The notes: a model not told the origin generated them from the sequence alone. Numbered from the stretch's first letter, positions 28,383 to 38,196 are shown. The stretch: 64,000 nucleotides of DNA from Roseateles violae (GCF_030410485.1 NZ_JAUHHC010000001.1:310001-374000), one strand, 5' to 3'. Numbers and translations: made by a program.

Positions 28383-30113
28383 TCAGGGTTTGAAGTCTTG
28401 GTAACTCAGGTCACCCGACGCCGGTTGGCATTGATAAGGTAGCGGCGCCGGACCCTGGCAGGGAGCAAAGAACTCGGCGTCTTCTTTGCGACGAAACTCC
28501 CTCGCCCTGGCCGCCAGATATCGCGCCTTATTCTCTTGGCCGTCGGCATGGAACGCTTGCGACCACTTGATCAGCAGCCTCGGGTCAGCCATGCCATGGG
28601 CCGCCAAAGGTGCAGAGCGCAGCGTTTGATCACTGGGGCGCTTCATCGTGGCATCCGCATAGTTCGCGCTCCAAGAAAACAGCCAGGAGCGCCGCCCCGC
28701 CTCCAGACGCTCCTTGATCGGATCATCCTCGTAATAGATTGAGAAGATGGCGGCGACACGCATGAAGTCAAAAACGATGAGCGCGGCTCCTAGCATCAGG
28801 AGCAAGCCCGTCGCTCTTAAGGGGGAGCTGCGCTTGGGTAGCACAGCTGCTTGCTGAACTGAACCGGTCGGATTTGCCAAGCCGATGCAGAAAACGGTCG
28901 GCAAAAGGAAATAGGCGTACCAGAACGGAAACTCCAGCTGGTTGTGACCCACGATAAGGACTACGGCGGCCACGCAGCAAACTCGGGCTGCAGACGGCTC
29001 AGCCGACTCGATCCATAGCGGCCTCAGCAGGCGCCAAAGTGTTGCCAAGAGTAGCCCTGTAAGCAAGATGGCAAGTGGCAACCCCAATTCGACCGCCCAT
29101 TGAACGATCAGGTTGTGGGTATGGTCGAAGTTGTAGTTAGCACGCTGCGGATTGGGCGTCAGAGCCCACGCGAAGTTGAGCCCACCCCAACCAACTCCGA
29201 ACCATGGATGAGTCTGAATCAAAGCCCAAGCATCGCGAAGAATGGCGACCCTACCTGGCGAGGCAACCCCTTCGGCTGCACGGCTTGCGGTCGCGAAGTC
29301 GGTGTGCGAGAGCGAGGAAAGTTGGTACAGCACTCCCCAGCTGAGCAAAAGCAATACAGGGGCATATCGCAACCCGTTCGCTTGAAGCCCGGGCGCCCGA
29401 CCTCGCCCACGAAGCCACGCCCATGCACTCAATGCCAGTACGCCAAGCACGCCAGCGCGGGAAGCCGTAACCGCCACACCGAGGACCAAAGGCGCTGTCA
29501 GCAGAAGCGCTGTGACCGGGCGCAGTCGACCTGAGCCCTCCCACCACAGCACCGAGATCATGGCCCAAAGCAGCAGCAATGCCATCAGATTCGGCTGCCG
29601 CAGATTGCCGATTCCGCGCCCATGAAGCGCTGATTGAGCGAGCCATACGCCATCGGCCCACTGCGGTGCAAACATTTGAATAAGGGCGACGACGAGATTC
29701 AGCGAGGCAGCAAGGTACAAACCAATGGTCAAACCATCCAGCGCCAGTTCGGTCATGCCGAAGCTGCGAATCGATGCCCCGCCCAGGAGCACGGCAAGCG
29801 TGGCAGCCATCATCGCCGCTGTGCCCAAAGCATGGTCCAGCGGCACGCGTGAGATCCAGGCACTGACCACAGCCCCGGCTCCCATGCATATGCACAGCAG
29901 GACGGGGGGCCAGTTATCCCGCGCGAGTTGCTGAACAGGCCAACTCGGCACAAAGACAAGCACGAGCCCCCAAAGAGCGGCGGCCACGACCTGGTTGAAC
30001 AGGGTGCTCGACGGCAAAAGATTGAATATCAGTAGACATGGAACACAAACGGCTAGGCACAGTGCAAGCTGCAGAAGTTTGCCTTGTAGCGACCAACGTA
30101 TTGCGGATGTCAT
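28383..30113 (-). CDS. PglL-type O-oligosaccharyltransferase (pilA-proximal copy)
   Basis: A protein of about 576 residues from ATG 30113, homologous throughout to the next gene downstream. It has the same helix pattern and motifs: NLRQPNLMALLLLWA, HPWFGVGWGGLNFAW, FDHTHNLIVQWAVELGLP and LEFPFWYAYFLLP, with a similar C-terminal tail ending in a CQPASGDLSYQDF-like stretch. It probably transfers glycan to the pilin encoded immediately upstream. Unlike its neighbour, it uses many A/T-ending codons and is visibly less GC-rich, so the pair is not a recent simple duplication; one copy may be imported. A 13-bp hairpin separates it from pilA, so expression may be partly independent. Confidence 0.88.
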   Translation of the reverse strand: MTSAIRWSLQGKLLQLALCLAVCVPCLLIFNLLPSSTLFNQVVAAALWGLVLVFVPSWPVQQLARDNWPPVLLCICMGAGAVVSAWISRVPLDHALGTAAMMAATLAVLLGGASIRSFGMTELALDGLTIGLYLAASLNLVVALIQMFAPQWADGVWLAQSALHGRGIGNLRQPNLMALLLLWAMISVLWWEGSGRLRPVTALLLTAPLVLGVAVTASRAGVLGVLALSAWAWLRGRGRAPGLQANGLRYAPVLLLLSWGVLYQLSSLSHTDFATASRAAEGVASPGRVAILRDAWALIQTHPWFGVGWGGLNFAWALTPNPQRANYNFDHTHNLIVQWAVELGLPLAILLTGLLLATLWRLLRPLWIESAEPSAARVCCVAAVVLIVGHNQLEFPFWYAYFLLPTVFCIGLANPTGSVQQAAVLPKRSSPLRATGLLLMLGAALIVFDFMRVAAIFSIYYEDDPIKERLEAGRRSWLFSWSANYADATMKRPSDQTLRSAPLAAHGMADPRLLIKWSQAFHADGQENKARYLAARAREFRRKEDAEFFAPCQGPAPLPYQCQPASGDLSYQDFKP

Positions 30114-30128
30114 GTTTTGTCCGGAAAT

Positions 30129-30157
30129 GACAAAGGCCGCCATGGGCGGCCTTTGTC
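30129..30157 (-). terminator. Long perfect hairpin between pilA and pglL
   Basis: GACAAAGGCCGCC and GGCGGCCTTTGTC pair perfectly over 13 bp around a three-base loop, 16 bases past the pilA stop. The minus-strand continuation is ATTTCC, a weak T tract. This fits partial termination, giving high pilin and low transferase expression. Confidence 0.7.
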
Positions 30158-30172
30158 TGATGCAATCGTGAA

Positions 30173-30619
30173 TTAGTTCTTCACATAGCCTGCAGTCAAG
30201 CAGCCGCCAGAATAGGTCCACTGCAGTCGATCGTTGCCATCAGCGACCGGCGTGAACGTGCAAGTCTCGCTAGCCGCGATGCCCTTGACCGCGTTGGGCG
30301 TAGCAATGATCACGCCGTCGGTAACAGTCAGCGTATTGAATGCACCGGTAGTAACGGCAGTCGGAGCAGCCGGAATGCCAGCCGAGCCCGCATCGCAGGT
30401 CTGGAGCTTGGCCGCAGAGGTCGCTCCGTCCGCCTGCTGGTAGCAGATGTCAACCGCCAGCTTGTACGGGCCCATCGCGGAGGTGACCTCAGAGTAAGCC
30501 GCCTTCTTGATGTAGTTCTGGTAGGCCGGAATCGCGACGGCGGCCAGAATGCCGATGATCGCCACGACGATCATCAGTTCGATCAGGGTGAAACCTTGTT
30601 GGACGCGCTTCATGCTCAT
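30173..30619 (-). CDS. pilA: Type IV major pilin PilA
   Basis: A 148-residue type IVa prepilin. The short leader MSMKRVQQG is cut by prepilin peptidase before Phe10. Then comes the conserved helix [20 protein letters not shown] with Glu14 (mature position 5), and [16 protein letters not shown]. Cysteines in ICYQQ and LQTCDAG, and in SETCTF and GGCLTA near the end, can form the core and D-region disulfides. AGGAG lies nine bases upstream of ATG 30619; a second ATG follows two codons later. Transcription should start from the sigma-54 site about 50 bases upstream. Downstream pglL genes suggest that the pilin is glycosylated. Confidence 0.95.
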   Translation of the reverse strand: MSMKRVQQGFTLIELMIVVAIIGILAAVAIPAYQNYIKKAAYSEVTSAMGPYKLAVDICYQQADGATSAAKLQTCDAGSAGIPAAPTAVTTGAFNTLTVTDGVIIATPNAVKGIAASETCTFTPVADGNDRLQWTYSGGCLTAGYVKN

Positions 30620-30668
30620 GATGGGAAACTCCTGGTGCAGGTGTTGGGGGAGGAACATCCCCCCTGAA

Positions 30669-30684
30669 TGCAGGGGTCGTGCCA
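30669..30684 (-). promoter_or_regulatory. Sigma-54 promoter of pilA
   Basis: On the minus strand TGGCACGACCCCTGCA matches the -24/-12 pattern (TGGCAC-N5-TTGCA) with GG and GC exactly ten bases apart. It is about 50 bases upstream of the pilA start. pilA is a standard RpoN/PilR target in other type IV pilus systems. Confidence 0.88.
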
Positions 30685-30746
30685 GCTTTCCACACCCCTG
30701 AATTCGTGTGATCGATCACGAATCCAAGCCTGCCGGCCGGCCCGGC

Positions 30747-30804
30747 GACAAATTTCGTCAGTTGCGGGGCGACCAGATCGGCCGGGGCTGACAATTTTTG
30801 ACAG
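30747..30804 (-). promoter_or_regulatory. Candidate PilR-binding sites upstream of pilA
   Basis: Two similar TGTC-type elements, GACAAATTTCGTCA (30747-30760) and CTGACAATTTTTGACAG (30788-30804), lie 60-120 bases upstream of the sigma-54 site, where PilR binds in Pseudomonas. A perfect GTGATCGATCAC palindrome (30708-30719) sits between them and the promoter. Assignment is inferred from position and similarity. Confidence 0.45.
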
Positions 30805-30819
30805 CACCGGCGACCGTTC

Positions 30820-31596
30820 TTACAACTCGATCACCTCGCCGGCCTGCAGCGCGCGCAGGCGGTGCCCGCTTTGCAGCGCGCCGACCGCGCTCATCACCGC
30901 CTCGACCTCACCCGGCTTGATATGGGTAATGTGGACGTCGACGCTGCCACCCAGTTGGGCCAGCTCATGGCCCAGCACCGAGGGACACAGATGGCGGCTG
31001 ACGTGGGCGAGTTGGCGCTCGTCGTCGCTGAAGGCGGTCTCGATGACCAGATGGGCGACTTTGATCTCGGCCAGGCGGCGCCACAGCGCCGGGTTGGGCC
31101 CGGTGTCGCCGGTATAGACCCAGTGGCCGGCCGCGCCGGCATCGACGGCAAAGCCGACCGCCGGCACCGTGTGCTCGGCGCTGAGCACCTCGATCATGCG
31201 GCCGCCGAGCTGCAGGCGCTGGCCGATCTCGAACGGGTGCAGGCTCAGCACCGGCCTCTCGGCGTTCGGCAGGCGGGTGAAGTCGGGCCAGATCACCCCG
31301 TTGAACAGATGCTGGCGCATCGCCTGCAGCGTCTCGGGCAGTGCATGGACCTGGATCGGCGGGCGGCCGGCCTGCTCGCGCAGGCGCAGCACCGAATCGG
31401 CCAGCAGCGGGATCGCCAGCACATGGTCCAGGTGCGAATGGCTGACCAGGATGTGGTCGATGCGGGCCAGCGCGTCCAGCGGCAGGTCGCCGACGCCGGT
31501 GCCGGCATCGATCAGCACATCGTCGTCGAGCAGAAAGGCGGTGGTCTTGTAGCCGGCCGCGATGGCGCCGGAACAACCCAGGACGCGTATTTTCAT
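30820..31596 (-). CDS. MBL-fold hydrolase, probable class II cyclic-nucleotide phosphodiesterase-like
   Basis: A 258-residue metallo-beta-lactamase-fold enzyme. The metal motif is HSHLDH in ILVSHSHLDHVLAIPLL. Other ligands are likely in the AEHTVPAVGF segment, YTGDTGPN, and HITHIKPGE near the end. The opening MKIRVLGCSGAIAAGYKTTAFLLDD and HxHLDH pattern resemble yeast PDE1-type class II cAMP phosphodiesterases and their bacterial relatives, rather than beta-lactamases or glyoxalases. Activity on cAMP is therefore plausible but not proven. I chose ATG 31596, where homology-like sequence begins, over an upstream start at 31656; no strong ribosome-binding site marks either. Confidence 0.75.
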   Translation of the reverse strand: MKIRVLGCSGAIAAGYKTTAFLLDDDVLIDAGTGVGDLPLDALARIDHILVSHSHLDHVLAIPLLADSVLRLREQAGRPPIQVHALPETLQAMRQHLFNGVIWPDFTRLPNAERPVLSLHPFEIGQRLQLGGRMIEVLSAEHTVPAVGFAVDAGAAGHWVYTGDTGPNPALWRRLAEIKVAHLVIETAFSDDERQLAHVSRHLCPSVLGHELAQLGGSVDVHITHIKPGEVEAVMSAVGALQSGHRLRALQAGEVIEL

Positions 31597-31760
31597 GGAG
31601 GAGCGGGATTCTTGAGGATCGAGGTCCCAATGTACGCGGCCGGGGGCGCCAAACAAGGCAGCAATGCCGTCTTTGTCAACGCACCAACGGATGAATTACA
31701 GCGACTGCAGCCCCGCGTGACTTGCTTCACGAGCACCGCGGAGGTGAGGCGCGACCGCTC

Positions 31761-32411
31761 TCAGCCCTGGATGAACTGCATCTGCGTGCCGGCCAGTTCG
31801 ATCAGGTCGCCGCTGCGCAGCGCGATCGATTCGCCGGTCAGCGGGATGCCGTTGACGGTCGGGCGGGCCGCGCCCTCGACATGGGCGAACACATAGCCGC
31901 TCGGGCGCTTGGTGATCGAGGCCACCTGCACGCCGGGCTTGCCGACGGTGGTGACGACCTTGGTCAGGCTGACCTCGCGGCCGGCGGCCACGCCGGTCAG
32001 CACCTTGATCGCGGCAGGTGCGGCGGCCGGCGTGCCCGGCAGGGCGCCGAAGGCCGAGGGCAGGCCGAAGCCGGAGGGTGTGGCGCCCGGCTTCAGGATC
32101 ATGGTCTTTTCGTAGTCGGCGCTGTCCTCGAGCAGGAACTTGATCTTGTACTTGCCGACCTCGACGATGTCGTTATTGGCCAGCAGCTGCTTCTTGATCG
32201 CCTTGCCGTTGATATAGGTGCCGTTGGTCGAGTTCAGGTCCTCGATGAAGACATCGGCGCCGACCATCTGCAGCACCGCATGCTCGCCGCTGACCGCCAG
32301 GTTGTCGATCACGATGTCGTTGTAGGGCCGGCGACCGAGCGTGGTCTTGTCCTTGGTGAGCTGCACCTCCTTGATCACCACGCCGTCCAGTGAAACCACC
32401 AGCTTACCCAT
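31761..32411 (-). CDS. FHA-domain protein
   Basis: A 216-residue cytosolic protein; ATG 32411 has GAGG upstream. Residues about 1-95 form a forkhead-associated domain: TTLGRRPYNDIVID, VSGEHAVLQ and LNSTNGTYING are the phosphothreonine-binding loops. After a Pro/Ala linker, residues about 125-216 look like a second, degenerate FHA fold (VTTVGKPGVQVASITKRPSGY, NGIPLTG). A YEKTMILKPG segment just after the first domain could be a kinase substrate threonine, as in other FHA regulators. It lies downstream of the kinase and phosphatase genes on the same strand and probably reads their phosphorylation state. Confidence 0.9.
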   Translation of the reverse strand: MGKLVVSLDGVVIKEVQLTKDKTTLGRRPYNDIVIDNLAVSGEHAVLQMVGADVFIEDLNSTNGTYINGKAIKKQLLANNDIVEVGKYKIKFLLEDSADYEKTMILKPGATPSGFGLPSAFGALPGTPAAAPAAIKVLTGVAAGREVSLTKVVTTVGKPGVQVASITKRPSGYVFAHVEGAARPTVNGIPLTGESIALRSGDLIELAGTQMQFIQG

Positions 32412-32532
32412 GCTTGACCTCAAGTCCTGTTGTCTTCGTGCCCGGTCGCCGCCTCGTCGCCCCGGACATCGCCGCTTCAGTTTTGCCTTACCGCCCCACT
32501 GCTGCCCGGCCGCGCCGGGAAGGGCGGGTCGC

Positions 32533-33321
32533 TCAGCGCCGGCCGAACGGCCACCAGGCGCGGCCCTCGGGCTTCACCCGCCCCTCGGCCCGGGCCAGCA
32601 CAACCGCAATATTATCCCGGCCGCCCATCTCGTTGGCTGCGTCGATCAGGGCCTGGGCCGCTTCCGACAGCGAAGGGTGGTTTAGGAGCAACTGGGCGAG
32701 CGCATCGTCGTCCAGCATATCGGACAGACCGTCCGAGCAGAACAGGAAGGTATCACCTGCTTGCACTTCGTGCAGGTGCAGCTCCAGCATGACCGCGTCC
32801 TCGACGCCGACGGCGCGCGTCACCAGGTTCTTGTTGCTGGAGAAAAGCGCCTCCTCCGGGGTCAGCAGGCCGGCGTCGAGCTGCTCCTGCAGCAGCGAGT
32901 GATCGCGGGTGATCTGCACCAGTTGCTCGCCGCGCAGGCGATAGGCGCGCGAGTCGCCGACATGGCCCAGCAGCAGCCCCTCCTTGCGAAACACGCCCAG
33001 CACCAGGGTCGTGCCCATGCCGGCATAGCGCGGATTGGTGTTGGCGGCATTGAAGATCGCGCGGTTGGCGTTGTCCACGCAGATGTCCATCGCGCGGCGC
33101 ACATCGGCGGCGGCGGCTAGGCTGCCGGACTCCTTCAGCCAGCGGCCGAGCTCGGAGCGGATGAAGCTGGTCAGCATCTGGCTGGCCACCTCGCCGGCGT
33201 TGTAGCCGCCCATGCCGTCGGCCAGCACCACCAGACCGACCGACTCCTCGACGGCCACCGAATCCTCGTTGTTGTCGCGCGCGCGGCCCACGTCGGTGGC
33301 GCTGAAGAACTCCAGGGTCAT
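32533..33321 (-). CDS. PP2C-family serine/threonine phosphatase
   Basis: A 262-residue Mn/Mg-dependent phosphatase with the bacterial PP2C motifs in order: DVGRARDNNEDS (motif I), LVVLADGMGGYNAGEVAS (metal Asp and Gly-Gly), GMGTTLVLG, GHVGDSRAYRLR, TRAVG, LFCSDGLSDML and GGRDNIAVVL. ATG 33321 overlaps the kinase stop as ATGA, so both are translated together. It should reverse phosphorylation by the upstream kinase and complete a kinase-phosphatase-FHA module. Confidence 0.95.
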   Translation of the reverse strand: MTLEFFSATDVGRARDNNEDSVAVEESVGLVVLADGMGGYNAGEVASQMLTSFIRSELGRWLKESGSLAAAADVRRAMDICVDNANRAIFNAANTNPRYAGMGTTLVLGVFRKEGLLLGHVGDSRAYRLRGEQLVQITRDHSLLQEQLDAGLLTPEEALFSSNKNLVTRAVGVEDAVMLELHLHEVQAGDTFLFCSDGLSDMLDDDALAQLLLNHPSLSEAAQALIDAANEMGGRDNIAVVLARAEGRVKPEGRAWWPFGRR

Positions 33322-34427
33322 GTCGGCTCGTCGGGTCGCTGGCTGGGCTGGCGGGAGGGGGAAGGTGCTGGCGGATTTTGCCCTGTGCGAGCGGGGTCCA
33401 GACGCACAGTTTGTGCGTAAGGATCCACGGAATCGCCGGCCTCGCTGCTCGCCGCCACGGCCTGCGCCTGGGCCTTGACCTCCTGCCGCTGCGCGCTCTG
33501 CTCGGCACGGCCCGCCGCCAGCCCGGCGGCCAGCACCGCCTCCAGGTCCTGCGCCATCTGCTCGCCGCTGGCATAGCGCAGCTCGGGGCGCTTCTCCAGC
33601 GCCAGCGCCAGCAGCTGCGCCAGCGCCTCCGGCAGCTCGGGGCGATGGCTGCGCACATCGGGCGCCGGCTGGTTGGCGATCTGGTGCAGCAGGCCGGCCA
33701 TCGACTCGGACTGGTGCGGCAACTGGCCGGTCAGCAGTTGATAAAGCATCACGCCCAACGAATACAGATCGCTGCGACCGTCGACCGAAAGACCCGCCAG
33801 CTGCTCCGGCGACATGAAGGACGGCGTGCCGAGCACGACGCCGGTGCGCGTGCGGCTGCTGTCGGCGACGCGGGCGATGCCGAAGTCCATCACCTTCAGG
33901 CCGCCATTCTCGCGGTCCAGCATCACATTGGCCGGCTTGATGTCGCGGTGGACGACGCCCTGGCTGTGCGCATAGCCGAGCACCCGGGCGACGCGGATCG
34001 CCACCCGCAACACCTCCTTGATCGGCAGCAGGCGGCCGGGCCGGGTGTAGCCGCTCAAGTCCTGACCCCGGGCGTATTCCATCGCGATCCACGCATCGTC
34101 GCCCATCTCGCCGGCATCGAGCACGCGCGGGATGTCCGGATGCTCGAGCCGGCCGGCGGCGCGCGCCTCGCGCATGAAGCGCTGGCGCAGTTCGACCAGG
34201 TCCTCGGGCGAGCATTCGCGCTGCAGCGCCAGCAGCTTCAGCGCCACCGGCCGGCCGGTCTGCAGATCGGTGGCCAGGTAGACGGCGCCCATCGAGCCGC
34301 GGCCGAGCTCGCGCTCCCGCCGGTAGCGTGCCAGGCCGCCCGGCCCGGCGTCGGCGAGCGCTGCGGTTCGCTTGGCTCGGCCCAGCAGGCGGCGCCAGAA
34401 GCCCGGCGCTGCGTCGTCGTCTTTCAT
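33318..34427 (-). CDS. Hanks-type serine/threonine protein kinase
   Basis: A 369-residue kinase with the eukaryote-like core at about 40-300: glycine loop GRGSMGAVYLA, Lys64 in VALKLL, catalytic Asp162 in VVHRDIKPANVML, DFG in VMDFGIARV, and TPSFMSPEQL after the activation loop. The C-terminal ~75 residues are Ala/Gln/Pro-rich and disordered, with no transmembrane helix or PASTA domain, so the kinase is probably cytosolic. A TVRLDPARTG stretch may be an autophosphorylation or FHA-docking site. It overlaps the PP2C gene by four bases. Confidence 0.95.
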   Translation of the reverse strand: MKDDDAAPGFWRRLLGRAKRTAALADAGPGGLARYRRERELGRGSMGAVYLATDLQTGRPVALKLLALQRECSPEDLVELRQRFMREARAAGRLEHPDIPRVLDAGEMGDDAWIAMEYARGQDLSGYTRPGRLLPIKEVLRVAIRVARVLGYAHSQGVVHRDIKPANVMLDRENGGLKVMDFGIARVADSSRTRTGVVLGTPSFMSPEQLAGLSVDGRSDLYSLGVMLYQLLTGQLPHQSESMAGLLHQIANQPAPDVRSHRPELPEALAQLLALALEKRPELRYASGEQMAQDLEAVLAAGLAAGRAEQSAQRQEVKAQAQAVAASSEAGDSVDPYAQTVRLDPARTGQNPPAPSPSRQPSQRPDEPT

Positions 34428-34448
34428 CGATCGGGAAGCGCGGGCGTC

Positions 34449-35183
34449 TCAGGCGGCCAGGCGCTGCTGGCGCGCGGCCAGCCAGCGGCCGGTGACCAGC
34501 ACCGTCAGTGCGCCGATCGCGCCGGCGATATAGCCGGCCACGCTGGAGACATGGCGGTTCTTGCCGTCGCTGCTGGTTTCCATCGGCACCCATTCGGCCA
34601 GCACCGGGTCGCCGACCACCATGGTGCCGGCGATCCAGCCGAGCAGCATGCCGCCCAGGGTGATGACGACGGGGAAGCGGTCCATCAGCTTGATCACCAG
34701 CTGGCTGCCGCCAATGATGATGGGGATGGAGACCAGCAGGCCGAACACGACCAGCACCATCTCGTTCTCGCCGCCGGCCGCCTCGGCAGCGCCGGCGATC
34801 GCGATCACATTGTCCAGGCTCATCACGAAGTCAGCCACGATGACGGTCTTCACCGCCGCCCACAGGCGGTCGCTGGCCTCGATATGGGTGTGGCCGTCCT
34901 CATGTTCGGGCAGCAGCAGCTTGATGCCGATCCACAGCAGCAGCGCGGCGCCAACGATCTTCAGATACGGCACCTGCAGCAGCGCCAGCGCGAAGAAGAT
35001 CAGCACGACGCGCAGCAGGATGGCGCCGACCGTGCCCCACAGAATGCCCTTGGTGCGCTGCGCCGCCGGCAGCTTGCGGCAGGCCAGCGCAATCACGACC
35101 GCGTTGTCGCCACCCAGCAGGATGTCGATCATGATGATCTGGGCGACGGCCAGCCAGAAGTCGGCGGACAGAAACTGTTCCAT
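34449..35183 (-). CDS. TerC/YjbE-family integral membrane protein, copy 1
   Basis: A 244-residue membrane protein with about seven helices. It has family hallmarks DILLGGDNAVVIALACRKLP in helix 1-2 and DFVMSLDNVIAIAGAA in the middle; both conserved Asp-Asn pairs (GGDN, SLDN) are thought to bind metal. TerC relatives export manganese or support metal loading of exported enzymes; tellurite resistance is not implied for this subgroup. A His/Glu-rich loop (EHEDGHTHIE) in this copy could add metal binding. It follows the paralogue on the same strand. Confidence 0.9.
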   Translation of the reverse strand: MEQFLSADFWLAVAQIIMIDILLGGDNAVVIALACRKLPAAQRTKGILWGTVGAILLRVVLIFFALALLQVPYLKIVGAALLLWIGIKLLLPEHEDGHTHIEASDRLWAAVKTVIVADFVMSLDNVIAIAGAAEAAGGENEMVLVVFGLLVSIPIIIGGSQLVIKLMDRFPVVITLGGMLLGWIAGTMVVGDPVLAEWVPMETSSDGKNRHVSSVAGYIAGAIGALTVLVTGRWLAARQQRLAA

Positions 35184-35246
35184 GGTCTGCGATCTTAAGC
35201 CCGCGGGGGCTCCGGCGGTGCGCGTCCTGCGCCCCGGTCCTGACCC

Positions 35247-35951
35247 TTACTCCTCGGCCTTGGCCAGGCGCTGCTGGCGGCGCCCCATCCAGGTGCCGAC
35301 CAGCACGACGCCCAGCGCGCAGGCAAAGGCGACCGGTAGCTTCATGCCGTGCATATGGGCCTCGAACCAGTCGTGGATGGCCAGATCCTCGACCGCCATC
35401 TCGCCGGAGACAAAGCCCAGTAGCGCGGCGCCGAAGGTGATGATGGCCGGGAAGCGCTGCATCAGCTTCAGCAGCAGGGTGCTGCCGAAGATGATCAGCG
35501 GGATCGACAGACCCAGGCCGATGACCAGCAGCACCGTGCGCGAGGCTTCCGGCGCCGTGTTGGCGGCGGCCGCGACGGCAATCACATTGTCCAGGCTCAT
35601 CACCAGATCGGCGATCAGGATCGTGCGCACCGCCGACCACAGCGAGGCGCTCGCCTTGACCTCGCCGTCGCCATCGTCGCCGACCAGCAGCTGCACGCCG
35701 ATCCACAGCAGCAGGGCCGAGCCGACCAGCTTCAGATAGGGGAACTGCAGCAGCGTGACGGCGAACAGGGTCAGGATCACGCGCAGCACGATGGCGGCAC
35801 CGCTGCCGGCCCAGACGGCCTTGCCCTGCTGGTGAGCCGGCAGGCTGCGGGCGGCCAGCGCGATCACGACCGCGTTGTCGCCGGACAGCAGCACATTGAC
35901 CCAGATGATCTTCAGCAGGGCGATCCAGAAAGAGGCCGATGTGAAATCCAT
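35247..35951 (-). CDS. TerC/YjbE-family integral membrane protein, copy 2
   Basis: A 234-residue paralogue of the next gene with the same hallmarks: NVLLSGDNAVVIALAARSLP and DLVMSLDNVIAVAAAA. It has a shorter acidic loop (GDDGDGEV) instead of the His-rich one, suggesting different metal handling. ATG 35951 was chosen because the membrane-domain start (FTSASFWIALLKII) follows at once; the frame extends further upstream without hydrophobic sequence. The tandem copies are 63 bases apart and likely co-transcribed. Confidence 0.9.
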   Translation of the reverse strand: MDFTSASFWIALLKIIWVNVLLSGDNAVVIALAARSLPAHQQGKAVWAGSGAAIVLRVILTLFAVTLLQFPYLKLVGSALLLWIGVQLLVGDDGDGEVKASASLWSAVRTILIADLVMSLDNVIAVAAAANTAPEASRTVLLVIGLGLSIPLIIFGSTLLLKLMQRFPAIITFGAALLGFVSGEMAVEDLAIHDWFEAHMHGMKLPVAFACALGVVLVGTWMGRRQQRLAKAEE

Positions 35952-36068
35952 GGTGATGAATCCTCGAAACCGCCCGGGCGACGGGCCAGGCAGCGTGCAG
36001 CAATGGGGAGGCCCAAGTGTCGCCGCTGCCGACACCCGCGGCCGTGCGGGGTATTACGCATCGAATGA

Positions 36069-36094
36069 AACAAGCCGCCCGCAGGCGGCTTGTT
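36069..36094 (-). terminator. Terminator after sucD
   Basis: An 11-bp perfect stem (AACAAGCCGCC/GGCGGCTTGTT) around a four-base loop, with TTGTTTCATT on the minus strand, 25 bases after the sucD stop. Confidence 0.82.
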
Positions 36095-36118
36095 CGACGG
36101 GGGAAGCGCCTCGAAGGC

Positions 36119-37015
36119 TTACTTCAGCAGCGCCTTCAGCAGCTTGCCCATCTCGGACGGGTTGCGGGTCACGGTGAAGCCGCACTCTTCCATGATGGCC
36201 AGCTTGGCGTCGGCGGTGTCGGCGCCGCCCGAGATCAGCGCGCCGGCATGGCCCATGCGCTTGCCCGGAGGGGCGGTGACGCCGGCGATGAAGCCGACGA
36301 TGGGCTTCTTCATATTGGCCTTGCACCAGCGGGCCGCCTCGGCCTCGTCCGGGCCGCCGATCTCGCCGATCATGATCACGGCGTCGGTGTCCGGATCGTC
36401 GTTGAAGGCCTTCATCACGTCGATGTGCTTGAGGCCGTTGATCGGGTCGCCGCCGATGCCGACGGCCGAGCTCTGGCCGAGGCCGATCTCGGTCAGCTGG
36501 GCCACCGCCTCATAGGTCAGCGTGCCAGAGCGCGAGACCACGCCGATGCGGCCCTTGCGATGGATGTGGCCGGGCATGATGCCGATCTTGATCTCGTCGG
36601 GCGTGATCAGGCCGGGGCAGTTGGGGCCCAGCAGCAGGGTGCGCTTGCCACCGGCGGCTTCCTTGGCCTTCATCTTGTTGCGCACTTCCAGCATGTCACG
36701 GACCGGGATGCCTTCGGTGATGCAGATCGCCAGGTCCAGGTCGGCCTCGACGGCCTCCCAGATCGCGGCGGCGGCACCGGCCGGCGGCACATAGATCACC
36801 GACACGGTGGCGCCGGTCTGCGAGGCGGCTTCCTTGACGGTTGCGTAGATGGGGATTTCGGAGAACTTCTCGCCCGCCTTCTTCGGGTTCACGCCCGCGA
36901 CGAAGGCGTTCTTGCCGTTCGCATAGGCCTGGCAGCCCAGGGTGTGGAATTGACCGGTCTTGCCCGTGATGCCCTGGGTGATGACCTTGGTGTCCTTGTT
37001 GATGTAGATCGACAT
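36119..37015 (-). CDS. sucD: Succinyl-CoA ligase alpha subunit
   Basis: A 298-residue TCA-cycle enzyme subunit. It binds CoA through the N-terminal Rossmann fold ([17 protein letters not shown]) and carries the phosphorylated His in the region [21 protein letters not shown] and IGEIGG are further hallmarks. With SucC it makes ATP/GTP while converting succinyl-CoA to succinate. It follows sucC by 20 bases and ends at a terminator. Confidence 0.97.
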   Translation of the reverse strand: MSIYINKDTKVITQGITGKTGQFHTLGCQAYANGKNAFVAGVNPKKAGEKFSEIPIYATVKEAASQTGATVSVIYVPPAGAAAAIWEAVEADLDLAICITEGIPVRDMLEVRNKMKAKEAAGGKRTLLLGPNCPGLITPDEIKIGIMPGHIHRKGRIGVVSRSGTLTYEAVAQLTEIGLGQSSAVGIGGDPINGLKHIDVMKAFNDDPDTDAVIMIGEIGGPDEAEAARWCKANMKKPIVGFIAGVTAPPGKRMGHAGALISGGADTADAKLAIMEECGFTVTRNPSEMGKLLKALLK

Positions 37016-37035
37016 GATTTCTTTCCTTGCAGGGC

Positions 37036-38196
<1,161 letters not shown>

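Noticed and set aside
30708-30719. CRP site before pilA
   Set aside because: The palindrome has only four bases between TGTGA and TCACG-type halves, not the six CRP needs.
34449-35951. Tellurite resistance locus
   Set aside because: The genes belong to the YjbE-like TerC subgroup, and no other ter genes are present.
35952-36068. Possible manganese (yybP-ykoY) riboswitch before the TerC genes
   Set aside because: Such switches often precede TerC genes, but I could not find the conserved core or its stems in either leader.
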